A stretch of DNA of 64,000 nt from the NCBI RefSeq assembly GCF_003985155.1, contig NZ_ML133694.1, positions 1 to 64,000 of the forward strand. Direction: 5' to 3'. A program made the translations under genes and the position numbers. The notes beneath the pieces are model-generated. The model searched no databases. It was not told the origin of the DNA and was given only the letters and a program-made list of their open reading frames with translations. Below, piece by piece: positions 35,052-43,852 of the stretch. Within the stretch, counting starts at the first letter, position 1; every line of letters begins with the position of its first letter. The DNA is from Rhizobium vallis (GTDB lineage: Bacteria; Pseudomonadota; Alphaproteobacteria; Rhizobiales; Rhizobiaceae).

Positions 35052-36185
35052 TCAAGCCCAATTCGACCGCCTGACAAGGGTGTGGTCGAGCTGGGTTATG
35101 TTTGATGCCCCTAGCAGGGCCATGCCGCGCTTCAATTCATCGGTCAGGATTTCAAGGCATCGTTCGACACCCCGCTGGCCGTCGGAGGCCAACGCATAAA
35201 GTGTCGCTCGCCCCAGACCTACAGTTGTGGCGCCCAAGCAGAGGCTGGTAAGCGCATCCGCCCCACGCCTGATGCCACTGTCCAACAGAATTGGGATCTG
35301 GACACTGGAGGCAATCTCCGCAAGCACTTCTAAAGGAGAGATAGTTCCGTCCAGTTGTCGGGCGCCGTGATTTGAGACTATCAACGCATCCACGCCACAC
35401 GCAGCGCATTGGACCGCGTCTTCGGCCCGGAGCACGCCCTTTACCATCAACTTCTTGGGCCACCATTCACGCAGCCGCCGCAACGCGTCCCAATCGAAGC
35501 TCGCGTCCATCTGTCTTTTCATCAATGCGGCCTGCGCTTCCGGGCTCGGGGCTTCCAGAGTTTCGAAATTTCGGAGTTTAGGCGTTCCGCTTCTCAGGAA
35601 ATTGATGGACCATCGTGGATGCATGAACCCGTCTGCCAGCGTTCGCAAACCATATGTTGCCGGTAGTGCGAACCTGTTGCGCATGTCCCGCTCTCGGTAT
35701 CCGTTTACTGGGACATCAACAGTCAAGATCAGCGCTTCGTAACCAGCGGTCAGAGCCCTTTGGCACATCGTCTTGGCAATATCTCGATGCAGTACGTACA
35801 GCTGGAACCAACGTTCACCATCCCCCGATGCAGCGATGTCCTCAATCGACAAGTTCGAAGCAGTAGAGAGAACAAAAGGAATGCCCGCCTTGGCCGCCGC
35901 CTGGGCAAGGAGTCGGTCTCCGTCAGGGCGGATGAGGCCGTTCAGTCCGGTCGGAGAAAGATAGAAGGGGAGGCTGTATCCCTTCCCAAGCAACGTGGTT
36001 TCCAGCGAGCATTCGCTAACGTCGGTAAGGCGCCTGGGGACGAAGTTCCATTTTCCAAAAGCGTTCACATTTCGAGAGAGGCCAGCTTCGCCTTCTGATC
36101 CACCCTCCAAATAATCGAAGACCATCTTGGGAAGGAAATTTTTCGCCCTCTTCCGAAAATCTTCAACACTGAACGCATCCTTCAA
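35052..36185 (-). CDS. mdlB: (S)-mandelate dehydrogenase, FMN-dependent
   Basis: A 377-aa FMN-dependent alpha-hydroxyacid dehydrogenase. By recall it follows Pseudomonas putida MdlB closely through LPKMVFDYLEGG, AAAKAGIPFVLSTASN and RQMDASFDWDALRRL. The catalytic base is His in SNHGARQLDG (the usual GGRQ is GARQ here); active-site Arg and Tyr motifs are present. It oxidises (S)-mandelate to benzoylformate, normally membrane-bound and linked to the respiratory chain. The start is uncertain: TTG 36185 has AGGAG seven bases upstream and gives the MdlB-length N terminus, while the frame is open to GTG 36287. It is downstream of the benzaldehyde-type dehydrogenase on the same strand. Confidence 0.85.
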   Translation of the reverse strand: MKDAFSVEDFRKRAKNFLPKMVFDYLEGGSEGEAGLSRNVNAFGKWNFVPRRLTDVSECSLETTLLGKGYSLPFYLSPTGLNGLIRPDGDRLLAQAAAKAGIPFVLSTASNLSIEDIAASGDGERWFQLYVLHRDIAKTMCQRALTAGYEALILTVDVPVNGYRERDMRNRFALPATYGLRTLADGFMHPRWSINFLRSGTPKLRNFETLEAPSPEAQAALMKRQMDASFDWDALRRLREWWPKKLMVKGVLRAEDAVQCAACGVDALIVSNHGARQLDGTISPLEVLAEIASSVQIPILLDSGIRRGADALTSLCLGATTVGLGRATLYALASDGQRGVERCLEILTDELKRGMALLGASNITQLDHTLVRRSNWA

Positions 36186-36352
36186 TTGGTCTGCTCCTGT
36201 TCGAGGGTTTTGCCCGCACGTGAAAATGCGTACGCCAAAATAAGTCGTATACTCCGCTTTGCACTCCTCCGACGCCATTGCTTCCACGAGGATGTGCTAG
36301 AGCGGCATCGGCATAAATGCTGACCTCGCCGAGTGAGCCGGGTGTGGATGGG

Positions 36353-36379
36353 AGGGCCATCAAAAACTATGATGGCCCT
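36353..36379. terminator. Hairpin in the gap between dehydrogenase genes
   Basis: Arms AGGGCCATCA and TGATGGCCCT (10 bp, perfect) with a 7-base loop. It lies in the 388-bp gap 36186-36573. The rest of the gap holds no recognisable gene; a plus-strand frame around 36480-36570 looks weakly coding and may be a remnant. Being within the leader of mdlB it could also act as an attenuating or processing hairpin. Confidence 0.45.
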
Positions 36380-36573
36380 GAGCAACAGCACCTGGATGGC
36401 ATCGCAGTATCCGCGGAAATCAACACCGGAAAGAAGGATGAGCTTGCGTTCTTGAACGCCGCCGCGGGGAGAAAGACTACCCGGCCGTTTTCGCGATCAC
36501 TCCATCGGATCTCTCCACGCTTCAAGTCCTCAAGCCTATGCTTTCAGGTCGGAAACTGGCCGCATGGGCTGCT

Positions 36574-38022
36574 TCAGAAGGGGTAATGCTGGTGCGGATC
36601 TTCGATCGTGATCCAGCGCAAGTCGGTGAACTCGTTGATCGCCGCCTTGCCTCCGAATTGGCCGTATCCGGAGCCCTTGACGCCGCCGAAGGGCATCTGA
36701 GCTTCGTCATGGACGGTCGGTCCGTTGATGTGACAGATGCCGCTTTCGATCCGAGCTGCGACCGCCATCGCCCGCTGTACATCGCGACTGAACACGGAAG
36801 CCGAGAGGCCGTATTCGGTATCGTTGGCGATACGGACCGCTTCGTCGTCATCGGCCACCCGGATGATCGGTTTGACCGGGCCGAAGCTCTCTTCGCCGTA
36901 GCTGCGCATGCCGATCTTGACGTCGTCGAGCAGCGTCGCCTCGACCACGGAGCCGGTCCGCTTTCCGCCGGCTACGAGCTTCGCCCCCTTGGAGACCGCA
37001 TCGGAAATGAATTCTTCCATTTTCACCGCCGCTTCCTTCGTCACCAGAGACCCGAGAACCACATGACCGCGGGGGTCGCCGGCAGGTAGTTTCGAGGCGC
37101 GGTCGGCAAGCTTGGCGACGAATTCGTCGGCGATGTTCTGGTGAACAATGATCCGCTCGGTCGACATGCAAATCTGACCCATATTCGCAAAGGCCCCGAA
37201 GATCGCCCCGTTGACCGCGGCATCAACATCGGCATCGTCCAGAACCACCATTGGCGCCTTGCCGCCCAGCTCCAGGAGAGCGGGCTTGAGATGCCTTCCG
37301 CAAAGCTCGCCGATACGGCGCCCGACATGAGTCGATCCGGTGAAATTCACACGCCTGACCTCCGGAGCCGCGATCAGGGCTTCGACGACGGCGGCAGCAT
37401 CCTCCGGCGCGTTCGAGATGACGTTGACCACCCCGGCAGGGAATCCCGCTTCGTTCAGCGCCTGGCCGATCAGCATGTGCAATCCCGGGCAGGACTCCGA
37501 TGCCTTGAGGATAACGGTGTTGCCGCAGGCAAGCGCCATCGCGATTGCCCGCGTACCGAGGATGATAGGCGCGTTCCACGGCGCTATCCCCAGGCAAACG
37601 CCTGCGGCTTGACGTACGCCCATGGACAAGGTGCCGGGCTTGTCCGACGGAATGACTTCGCCGACAACCTGCGTGGTCATCGCCGCAGCCTCTCGCAATA
37701 TCCCGGCTGCAAGCATGGTGTTGAAGCCGGCCCAAGGCGCGGTGCCGCCTGTCTCCTCGATCATGATCCTGGTGAATTCTTCGACCTTCGACGCAAGGCG
37801 ATCGGCCGCCTTCATCAGCAACGCCCTGCGCTCACCTGGACCCGTCTTCGACCAGGCGGGGAAGGCGGAATGCGCCGCCGCAACTGCCTTCTGGACATCC
37901 TCGATACCGGATGCCGGGGCGCGGGTCGCAACCTTGCCTGTGAGTGGATCAATCCTGTCGAAGGTCTTTCCGGAGACGGCGGCGACCGAGTTGCCCCCGA
38001 TAATCTGCTTTATTTCCAACAT
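36574..38022 (-). CDS. Benzaldehyde/vanillin-type aldehyde dehydrogenase
   Basis: A 482-aa aldehyde dehydrogenase of the vanillin/benzaldehyde/salicylaldehyde subgroup. Motifs: APWNAPIILGTRAIAMALA, NFTGSTHVGRR, LELGGKAPMVVLDDADVD (Glu) and ANMGQICMSTERIIV (Cys); the C terminus WITIEDPHQHYPF is characteristic of this subgroup. In this setting it would oxidise benzaldehyde from the decarboxylase to benzoate, the MdlD role. Divergent from the ABC transporter operon and upstream of mdlB. Confidence 0.85.
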   Translation of the reverse strand: MLEIKQIIGGNSVAAVSGKTFDRIDPLTGKVATRAPASGIEDVQKAVAAAHSAFPAWSKTGPGERRALLMKAADRLASKVEEFTRIMIEETGGTAPWAGFNTMLAAGILREAAAMTTQVVGEVIPSDKPGTLSMGVRQAAGVCLGIAPWNAPIILGTRAIAMALACGNTVILKASESCPGLHMLIGQALNEAGFPAGVVNVISNAPEDAAAVVEALIAAPEVRRVNFTGSTHVGRRIGELCGRHLKPALLELGGKAPMVVLDDADVDAAVNGAIFGAFANMGQICMSTERIIVHQNIADEFVAKLADRASKLPAGDPRGHVVLGSLVTKEAAVKMEEFISDAVSKGAKLVAGGKRTGSVVEATLLDDVKIGMRSYGEESFGPVKPIIRVADDDEAVRIANDTEYGLSASVFSRDVQRAMAVAARIESGICHINGPTVHDEAQMPFGGVKGSGYGQFGGKAAINEFTDLRWITIEDPHQHYPF

Positions 38023-38131
38023 GTCTTTCCTCCCGCATGTTTCTTGCCGCGTCGCCTCTCCGAACGCAGAGTTCGATCCGTCTCAGGTTACGCTCAGGAC
38101 AAGAAAACTATCGGTTCAGGCTCTCAAGCAG

Positions 38132-38151
38132 CATCCACATTCTTGTGGATG
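38132..38151. promoter_or_regulatory. Palindrome in the divergent promoter of the mandelate cluster
   Basis: CATCCAC-ATTCTT-GTGGATG is a perfect 7+6+7 palindrome in the 184-bp region between the aldehyde dehydrogenase and the transporter operon (38023-38206). It is a candidate operator for the LuxR-type regulator at the far end of the cluster; this is inferred from position only. Confidence 0.4.
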
Positions 38152-38206
38152 GTGCAGACCGTCGATCGGAAGGATCGTACTCCCCGCGAAAATAAGGGGA
38201 ACTCTA

Positions 38207-39508
38207 ATGAGCATCACTACGCGAAATTCTGCGCTCATCACGCGCCGCACACTTCTAGGATCTGCCGCCGCCGGAGCTGCGGGAATGGCTGCTTCGAACA
38301 TCTTTCCCACGCCCGCATTGGCTCAGGCAGCCAAACTGAAGGTCGGATATGTCAGCCCGGTCACCGGAATTTACGCCACCTTTGCCGAAGCGGATCCGTT
38401 CCTGCTCAAGCAGGTAAGGGAGGCTTTGAAAGGCGGTCTCGTCAACAATGGCAAGACCTATGAAGTCGAGATCATCGATATCGACGACCAGACCAATCCG
38501 GATCGCTCGACAAGCGCGACCCAGCAGCTTATCAACTCCGACGAGGTGAACCTCGTTCTCGCCCAGGGCGCCTTGGGCATCAAGAACGTCAGCGCCCAGT
38601 GTGAACTGGCGGGCGTTCCTTCGATCACGACAATGGACCCATGGCAAGGCTGGCTGTTCCCGCAGGGCGGCAAGCCCGACACCGGGTTCAAATATGCGAA
38701 CCATTTCTTCTGGGGCATCGAGGACATCATCTCGACTTATGTCAGCATGTGGTCGGCGCTCGACACAAACAAGAAGATCGGCTCCTGCTTCTCGAACGAT
38801 CCTCCGGGACAGACATTCTCCAGCAGCGAGATCGGCTTCCCGCCAGCGCTGAGGAAGGCCGGATTCGAAATGGTCGATGTCGGCCTGTACGAACCGGGCT
38901 CGAACGACTACTCGCGTCAGATCGCCGCGTTCCGCGATGCGGGTTGCGATATCATGAGCGGTCTGTTCGACCCGCCGGACTGGGTCGTCTTCTGGCGGCA
39001 GGCGATGCAGGCGGGCTTCAAGCCCAAAGTCGTCACTATTGCCAAAGCTCTTCTTTTTCCCGCAGGCGTGCAGTCCCTCGGTGCTGCCGCGAACGGCATG
39101 TCCACGGAAGTCTGGTGGACTCCGGACTATCCATTCAAGTCGTCGATCACGGGCCAGTCGTGCGGCGAGCTCGCCAAGTCCTACGAGACCGAAACCGGAA
39201 AACGTTGGACGCAGCCCATCGGCGTGGTTCACTCGCTGCTGGAAGCCGGGATCAACGCGCTCAGAACGGCTGACGATCCCACCGATCCCGACTCCGTGGC
39301 CGATGCGATCAAGAAGATGAAGCTCGACACCGTCGTCGGCACGCTCGATTGGGCCAACAGTCCGATCAAGAGTGTGGCCAAGATGGCAATCGCGGGCGGA
39401 CAATGGCACGTCGATCCGAACGGCGATTTCAACCTCGCGGTGGTCAACAACCAGGGCATGCCGCAGGTGCCCGTCACGGCGCCCTTCCAGATGAAGATCG
39501 GCGCATGA
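38207..39508 (+). CDS. Periplasmic substrate-binding protein, branched-chain ABC type
   Basis: A 433-aa binding protein (Peripla_BP_6 type) with a twin-arginine-like signal peptide (TRRTLLGSAAAGAAG) ending near PALAQA. The mature part starts KLKVGYVSPVTGIYA. Such Liv-type proteins also bind aromatic acids and amides; the many aromatic residues around SCFSNDPPGQ, FDPPDWVVFWR and EVWWTPDYPF fit a non-amino-acid ligand but do not prove it. AAGGGGA precedes ATG. First gene of a tightly overlapped transporter and catabolic operon. Confidence 0.88.
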   Translation: MSITTRNSALITRRTLLGSAAAGAAGMAASNIFPTPALAQAAKLKVGYVSPVTGIYATFAEADPFLLKQVREALKGGLVNNGKTYEVEIIDIDDQTNPDRSTSATQQLINSDEVNLVLAQGALGIKNVSAQCELAGVPSITTMDPWQGWLFPQGGKPDTGFKYANHFFWGIEDIISTYVSMWSALDTNKKIGSCFSNDPPGQTFSSSEIGFPPALRKAGFEMVDVGLYEPGSNDYSRQIAAFRDAGCDIMSGLFDPPDWVVFWRQAMQAGFKPKVVTIAKALLFPAGVQSLGAAANGMSTEVWWTPDYPFKSSITGQSCGELAKSYETETGKRWTQPIGVVHSLLEAGINALRTADDPTDPDSVADAIKKMKLDTVVGTLDWANSPIKSVAKMAIAGGQWHVDPNGDFNLAVVNNQGMPQVPVTAPFQMKIGA

Positions 39509-40284
39509 GTAACGCGCGTGAGAGCATGATGCCCTCGCCGAACAGGTCTCTCGCCGTCGAAAACATCAGCAAGTCGTACGGCGGCGGACTTCCGGTGCTC
39601 AAGGATTTGACACTGGAAGTCCTTCCCGGCGAATTGTTGGGTGTCATCGGACCTAATGGCTCGGGCAAGACGACCCTGTTCGGCGTTATCGCCGGACAGC
39701 TGTCGCCCAATTCCGGCAAAGTACTCGTCAACGGCAGAGACGTTACCGGGCTTTCCGCGTCCGAAAGGGCGCGTAACGGCATCGGGCGCACTTTCCAGGT
39801 TCCGCAGTCCTTCTCGAATATGTCCGTATTCGAGAATCTTCTCGTCGGCGCACGATTTGCTGGCGACCTGAGCCACGAGGCGGCGACGCTCGCGGTCCAC
39901 GGCATCATGGAACGAACGGGTTTTCATGGACGCGGCCATCTGCGCGCAGGAGACCTGCCGCTGCTTGACAGGAAGCGGCTTGAGCTGGCGCGGGCATTGG
40001 CGACGAACCCTTCGCTTCTTCTCCTCGATGAGATCGCCGGAGGACTAACGGACAATGAGGCTGCAGAGATTGCCGAACTTGTGAAGGAGGTCAACCGCCA
40101 GGGGATCGCGGTGATCTGGATCGAACACCTCGTTCATATCCTCACCTCCGCCGTCTCGCGCATCGTCGTCCTTGGCGAAGGCAAGATCATCGCGGACGGG
40201 GAACCGCACGCGACGATGGTAGAACCGGCGGTGCGGAAAATATACCTTGGGATGGAGCCCGATCTAGATGCTGAGCATTCGTGA
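39505..40284 (+). CDS. ABC transporter ATPase, LivG type
   Basis: A 259-aa ATPase with Walker A GPNGSGKTT, Walker B LLLLDEIAGG and the H-loop WIEHLVHIL. The signature region is the LivG variant LPLLDRKRLELARAL. Overlaps the binding-protein stop by ATGA. Confidence 0.92.
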   Translation: MSNARESMMPSPNRSLAVENISKSYGGGLPVLKDLTLEVLPGELLGVIGPNGSGKTTLFGVIAGQLSPNSGKVLVNGRDVTGLSASERARNGIGRTFQVPQSFSNMSVFENLLVGARFAGDLSHEAATLAVHGIMERTGFHGRGHLRAGDLPLLDRKRLELARALATNPSLLLLDEIAGGLTDNEAAEIAELVKEVNRQGIAVIWIEHLVHILTSAVSRIVVLGEGKIIADGEPHATMVEPAVRKIYLGMEPDLDAEHS

Positions 40285-40969
40285 TCTGGAAGCGAGCTAT
40301 GGCTCGATGTCCGTATTATTCGGTGTAGGCCTCGACGTCGCGGCCGGTGAGACGCTCTCTCTGATCGGCTCGAACGGCTCCGGCAAATCGACGCTGTTCA
40401 GCGCGATCACGGGCCTGTTGAGACCGACGGCCGGAGCGATCGAGCTGGACGGGCTCGCCATGATCGGAAAGTCCACGTCCGCGATCGTCGATCACGGAAT
40501 AGTCATAGTGCCGGAAGGTCGGAAACTTTTCCCGAGCCTGTCTGTCGAGGAGAATTTGCTTCTGGGCGCCTATCGCAAGAGGCCGGGCGAATGGTCGCTC
40601 GACCGGGTGCTGGATACGTTTCCTGTTCTGAAAGACTTGCGCCGGAGACCCTCCCAAGCTTTGTCCGGCGGCCAGCAGCAGCTCGTCGCGGTCGGTCGCG
40701 CCTTGATGGCGAACCCGAAAATCCTGCTCTGCGACGAGCTGTCGCTCGGACTTTCACCCTCGGCGGTCGACGTGGTCTACGCGGGGCTCCAGAAGGTCAA
40801 GGAGACAAAGGTGTCGTTGGTACTCGTCGAACAGGACATCGCCCGGGCACTCAAGGAAAGCGATCGGTTTGCATGTATGCGGCATGGCCGCATCGTTCTG
40901 CAAGGCAAGTCCTTGAACGCCGACCGCACCGAAATTTCAAACGCGTATTTCGGAGGCTCGCATGATTGA
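40268..40969 (+). CDS. ABC transporter ATPase, LivF type
   Basis: A 233-aa ATPase: Walker A GSNGSGKST, signature ALSGGQQQLVAVGRAL, Walker B ILLCDELSLGLSP. It overlaps the LivG-type gene by 17 bases and the permease gene by 8, so all transporter parts are translationally coupled. Confidence 0.92.
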   Translation: MLSIRDLEASYGSMSVLFGVGLDVAAGETLSLIGSNGSGKSTLFSAITGLLRPTAGAIELDGLAMIGKSTSAIVDHGIVIVPEGRKLFPSLSVEENLLLGAYRKRPGEWSLDRVLDTFPVLKDLRRRPSQALSGGQQQLVAVGRALMANPKILLCDELSLGLSPSAVDVVYAGLQKVKETKVSLVLVEQDIARALKESDRFACMRHGRIVLQGKSLNADRTEISNAYFGGSHD

Positions 40970-41822
40970 GCTATTTCTGAATGGCCTGTTCGTCGGAGCG
41001 CTCTACGCGCTGTTCGGGCTTGGATTGGCAGTCACCTTCGGTCTGATGCAACAGATCAACCTTGCCCATGGCGACATGATCATCTTCTCGGCCTATCTGG
41101 CATGGTTTGCTGGTCAGGCCTTCGGCCTTCATCCGCTGGCGGCCCTTCCCATCGTCGCCCTCCTGATGTTCGTACTCGGGTATGTTCTCCAGCGTGCTGT
41201 GCTCAACAGGACGATCGGCCGAGGGCCGATGCCGTCGCTCCTTGTAACGTTCGGTCTCTCGATCGTTTTGCAGAACCTGATGCAGATGGGATTCAGCGCC
41301 GATACCCGCAGCCTGCAGCCGGGCAGCATCGGCTCCGCATCGCTCCCACTAGGTTCTTTCTCGATCGGGGTGATGCCGCTTTTCTTCTTCCTGTTCGCCT
41401 GCCTGGCTTTCGCCTCCACGTGGCTCGTATTCTCCAAGACCGGTTTTGGCCGGGCGGTAAGGGCGACATCCGATGACCACCGTACGGCAAAGCTCATGGG
41501 CATAGAGACCGGGCACATCTTCTCGCTGGCGCTCGCGCTTTCGCTGTCCGTCTCCGCCATCGCGGCGATCTTTCTCGGAATGCGGTCGACCTTTGCTCCC
41601 GCCGCAGGGGTGGAGCGGATGCTGTTCGCATTCGAGGCGGTTATCCTCGGCGGTCTGGGATCGATCTGGGGCACCTTCTTTGGCGGTCTCGCGCTCGGCC
41701 TGGCTCAAGCCGTCGGGATCGCGATAGCGCCGACATTCGGACCCCTCGCCGGGCACCTGGTTTTTCTGGCCGTGCTCATCCTCCGGCCTGAAGGCATGTT
41801 CGCCAGAGGTGCATCCAGATGA
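40962..41822 (+). CDS. ABC transporter permease, LivH type
   Basis: A 286-aa permease with about eight membrane helices and the family motif LAVTFGLMQQINLAHGDM near the N terminus and GLGSIWGTFFGGLALG near the C terminus. Pairs with the LivM-type permease. Confidence 0.92.
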   Translation: MIELFLNGLFVGALYALFGLGLAVTFGLMQQINLAHGDMIIFSAYLAWFAGQAFGLHPLAALPIVALLMFVLGYVLQRAVLNRTIGRGPMPSLLVTFGLSIVLQNLMQMGFSADTRSLQPGSIGSASLPLGSFSIGVMPLFFFLFACLAFASTWLVFSKTGFGRAVRATSDDHRTAKLMGIETGHIFSLALALSLSVSAIAAIFLGMRSTFAPAAGVERMLFAFEAVILGGLGSIWGTFFGGLALGLAQAVGIAIAPTFGPLAGHLVFLAVLILRPEGMFARGASR

Positions 41823-42832
41823 CGAAGAAGATCGACAACGCCTACATCACATTGTTCGTCATCGCGCTGGCGCTCTGCCTTATGCCGATCGTTTTGCCGA
41901 AAGCCGGGCTTGCCCTCGCAACCGAGTTCTGTGTCGTGCTTACCATCGCGCTGGCCTGGAATCTTCTGGGCGGTTTTTCGGGCATCGTGCTGATCGGGAT
42001 GCCGCTCTTCATCGGCATCGGGGGATACACGCTTTACATCGTCGCCAACTTTCTCGCGATCTCCCCCTATCCTGTCATCGTCATTTGCGGCGTCGTGGCG
42101 GCCATTCTCGCCTACGTCCTTTCGCCTCTGCTGTTCCGGCTTCAAGGCGCCCAGTTGGCCATCGGTTCATGGGTAATGGCCGAAATCGCCCGCCTCCTTT
42201 GCCTCGTTACGCCTGCCACCGGAGCCGGCGGCGGATTGAACCTCGAGGTCATGAAGTTGGTCACGAGGAACTGGCGCCTTCCACTGAATTTCGCATCTGC
42301 AGCACTGGTGCTCTTCGTTACGCTCGTGGCGATCGTCGTGCTTTTGAAAAGCAGGTTCGGTCTCGGTCTGCGCGCGATGCGGGACAGCGACGCCGCGGCG
42401 GAAGCGATGGGGGTTCGGACAAGCCGCGTGAGGCTCTACACTTTGGTTCTGGCGGCAGGCCTCTCGGGTGCCGCAGGGGCGTGCTACTATATCACCAGCA
42501 TTCAGATCACGCCGAACAGCGCCTTCTCCCAGAACTGGATCGCAATGACGATCTTCATCGTCATCCTCGGGGGCATCGGCTCGGTCGAAGGCCCGATCTT
42601 CGGAGCGATCGTCTATTTCCTGCTGAGGGAGACACTGTCGGGTCTCGGACCCGGATACTTTGTCATAAGCGGCCTGCTGGCGATCCTCGTCACCATCTTC
42701 CTGCCTGAAGGCGTATGGGGTCTTGTCAGGAGAGTCATACGGATCGACCTTCTTCCGGTCGCCCACAAACCGTCGGCCGAGCCCTCGGCACTGCCGTCTT
42801 CCAATCTGCAACCTCAGGAGATCCTGTCATGA
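41819..42832 (+). CDS. ABC transporter permease, LivM type
   Basis: A 337-aa permease with about ten helices and the family motifs AWNLLGGFSGIVLIGMP-like and GLGLRAMRDSDAAAEAMGV. Its C-terminal tail (about 25 residues) is hydrophilic. The stop overlaps the nitrilase start, joining transport directly to catabolism. Confidence 0.92.
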   Translation: MTKKIDNAYITLFVIALALCLMPIVLPKAGLALATEFCVVLTIALAWNLLGGFSGIVLIGMPLFIGIGGYTLYIVANFLAISPYPVIVICGVVAAILAYVLSPLLFRLQGAQLAIGSWVMAEIARLLCLVTPATGAGGGLNLEVMKLVTRNWRLPLNFASAALVLFVTLVAIVVLLKSRFGLGLRAMRDSDAAAEAMGVRTSRVRLYTLVLAAGLSGAAGACYYITSIQITPNSAFSQNWIAMTIFIVILGGIGSVEGPIFGAIVYFLLRETLSGLGPGYFVISGLLAILVTIFLPEGVWGLVRRVIRIDLLPVAHKPSAEPSALPSSNLQPQEILS

Positions 42833-43836
42833 AACCGATCAAAGTCGCTGCGGTTCAGGCCGCCCCTGCCTTCATGGACCTCAACCGTTCGATCGACAAG
42901 GCCGAGACCCTCGTTGCCGAAGCGGCTCGCAACGGCGCCAAGCTGATCGCCTTCCCGGAAACCTGGCTGCCCGGCTATCCCTGGTTCGTGTGGTTATCCT
43001 CACCCGCAGAATCCATGCAGTTTTACGGTGCCTACCACCAGAACAGCATGGCGGTGGACTCCCCGGAAATGCGCCGTCTCCAGACCATAGCGAGGAGGCA
43101 TGAGATTTTTATCGTCATGGGCTTTTCCGAACGGGAAGGCGGGTCCAGATATATGTCCCAGGCGACCATCTCCGACACAGGCGACCTGCTTCAGGTGCGC
43201 CGGAAACTGAAGCCGACTTTTGCTGAACGGATGGTCTTCGGCGAAGGCGATGGCTCCGACCTCGAGGTCGTTGACACCTCGATCGGTCGCGTTGGCGCGC
43301 TCAACTGTTGGGAGCACGCACAGCCACTGGTGAGAATGGCCATGCATGCCCAGGGCGAAGACATACATGTGGCTGCCTGGCCGAGCTTCTGCCTCTACCG
43401 CGACATCGCACACGCTTTGGGCCCCGAAGTGAACAACGCGTTCTCGAGGACATATGCCGTCGAGGGAAGCTGCTACGTTCTCGCCGCATGCGCCACGGTC
43501 AGCCAGGAAATGTTCGACCTGATGGCGCAGACGCCGGAGAAGGCTCACCTGCTCAATCCCCGCACGAGTAAGCCCGGCGGGGGGTTCACTATGATCTACG
43601 CCCCAGATGGCAGGGAGATGTGCGAGCCTCTGGCCGATGACGAAGAGGGTATTCTCTACGCTGATCTGGACCCAAACATGATCGATCTCGCCAAGGTCGC
43701 CGCTGACCCGCGTGGCCACTACGCAAGGGCGGATGCCGTCCGCCTCGTGGTCAACAAGGAGAAGCGACGGGTAATGTCGGAGATCAATCGCGCCGACACG
43801 CCGCCCGTGGTCCGACTTTTCCAGGAAGAAGAATAG
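42829..43836 (+). CDS. Nitrilase (arylacetonitrilase/mandelonitrilase candidate)
   Basis: A 335-aa member of nitrilase branch 1. The triad is Glu44 (FPETWLPGYP), Lys126 (RRKLKPTFAER) and Cys160 (LNCWEHAQPL), with FGEGDGSDL between. Branch 1 enzymes turn nitriles into carboxylic acids and ammonia without releasing the amide. With mandelate genes on both sides, mandelonitrile or another arylacetonitrile is the favoured substrate; aliphatic nitriles cannot be excluded. GGAG lies eight bases before ATG, and the gene overlaps the permease. Confidence 0.9.
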   Translation: MKPIKVAAVQAAPAFMDLNRSIDKAETLVAEAARNGAKLIAFPETWLPGYPWFVWLSSPAESMQFYGAYHQNSMAVDSPEMRRLQTIARRHEIFIVMGFSEREGGSRYMSQATISDTGDLLQVRRKLKPTFAERMVFGEGDGSDLEVVDTSIGRVGALNCWEHAQPLVRMAMHAQGEDIHVAAWPSFCLYRDIAHALGPEVNNAFSRTYAVEGSCYVLAACATVSQEMFDLMAQTPEKAHLLNPRTSKPGGGFTMIYAPDGREMCEPLADDEEGILYADLDPNMIDLAKVAADPRGHYARADAVRLVVNKEKRRVMSEINRADTPPVVRLFQEEE

Positions 43837-43852
43837 GCGGGAGCGGCATTCA

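Noticed and set aside
36317..36586. Plus-strand open frame of 89 codons
   Set aside because: No ribosome site, no recognisable domain and overlap with the aldehyde dehydrogenase; at best a decayed fragment.
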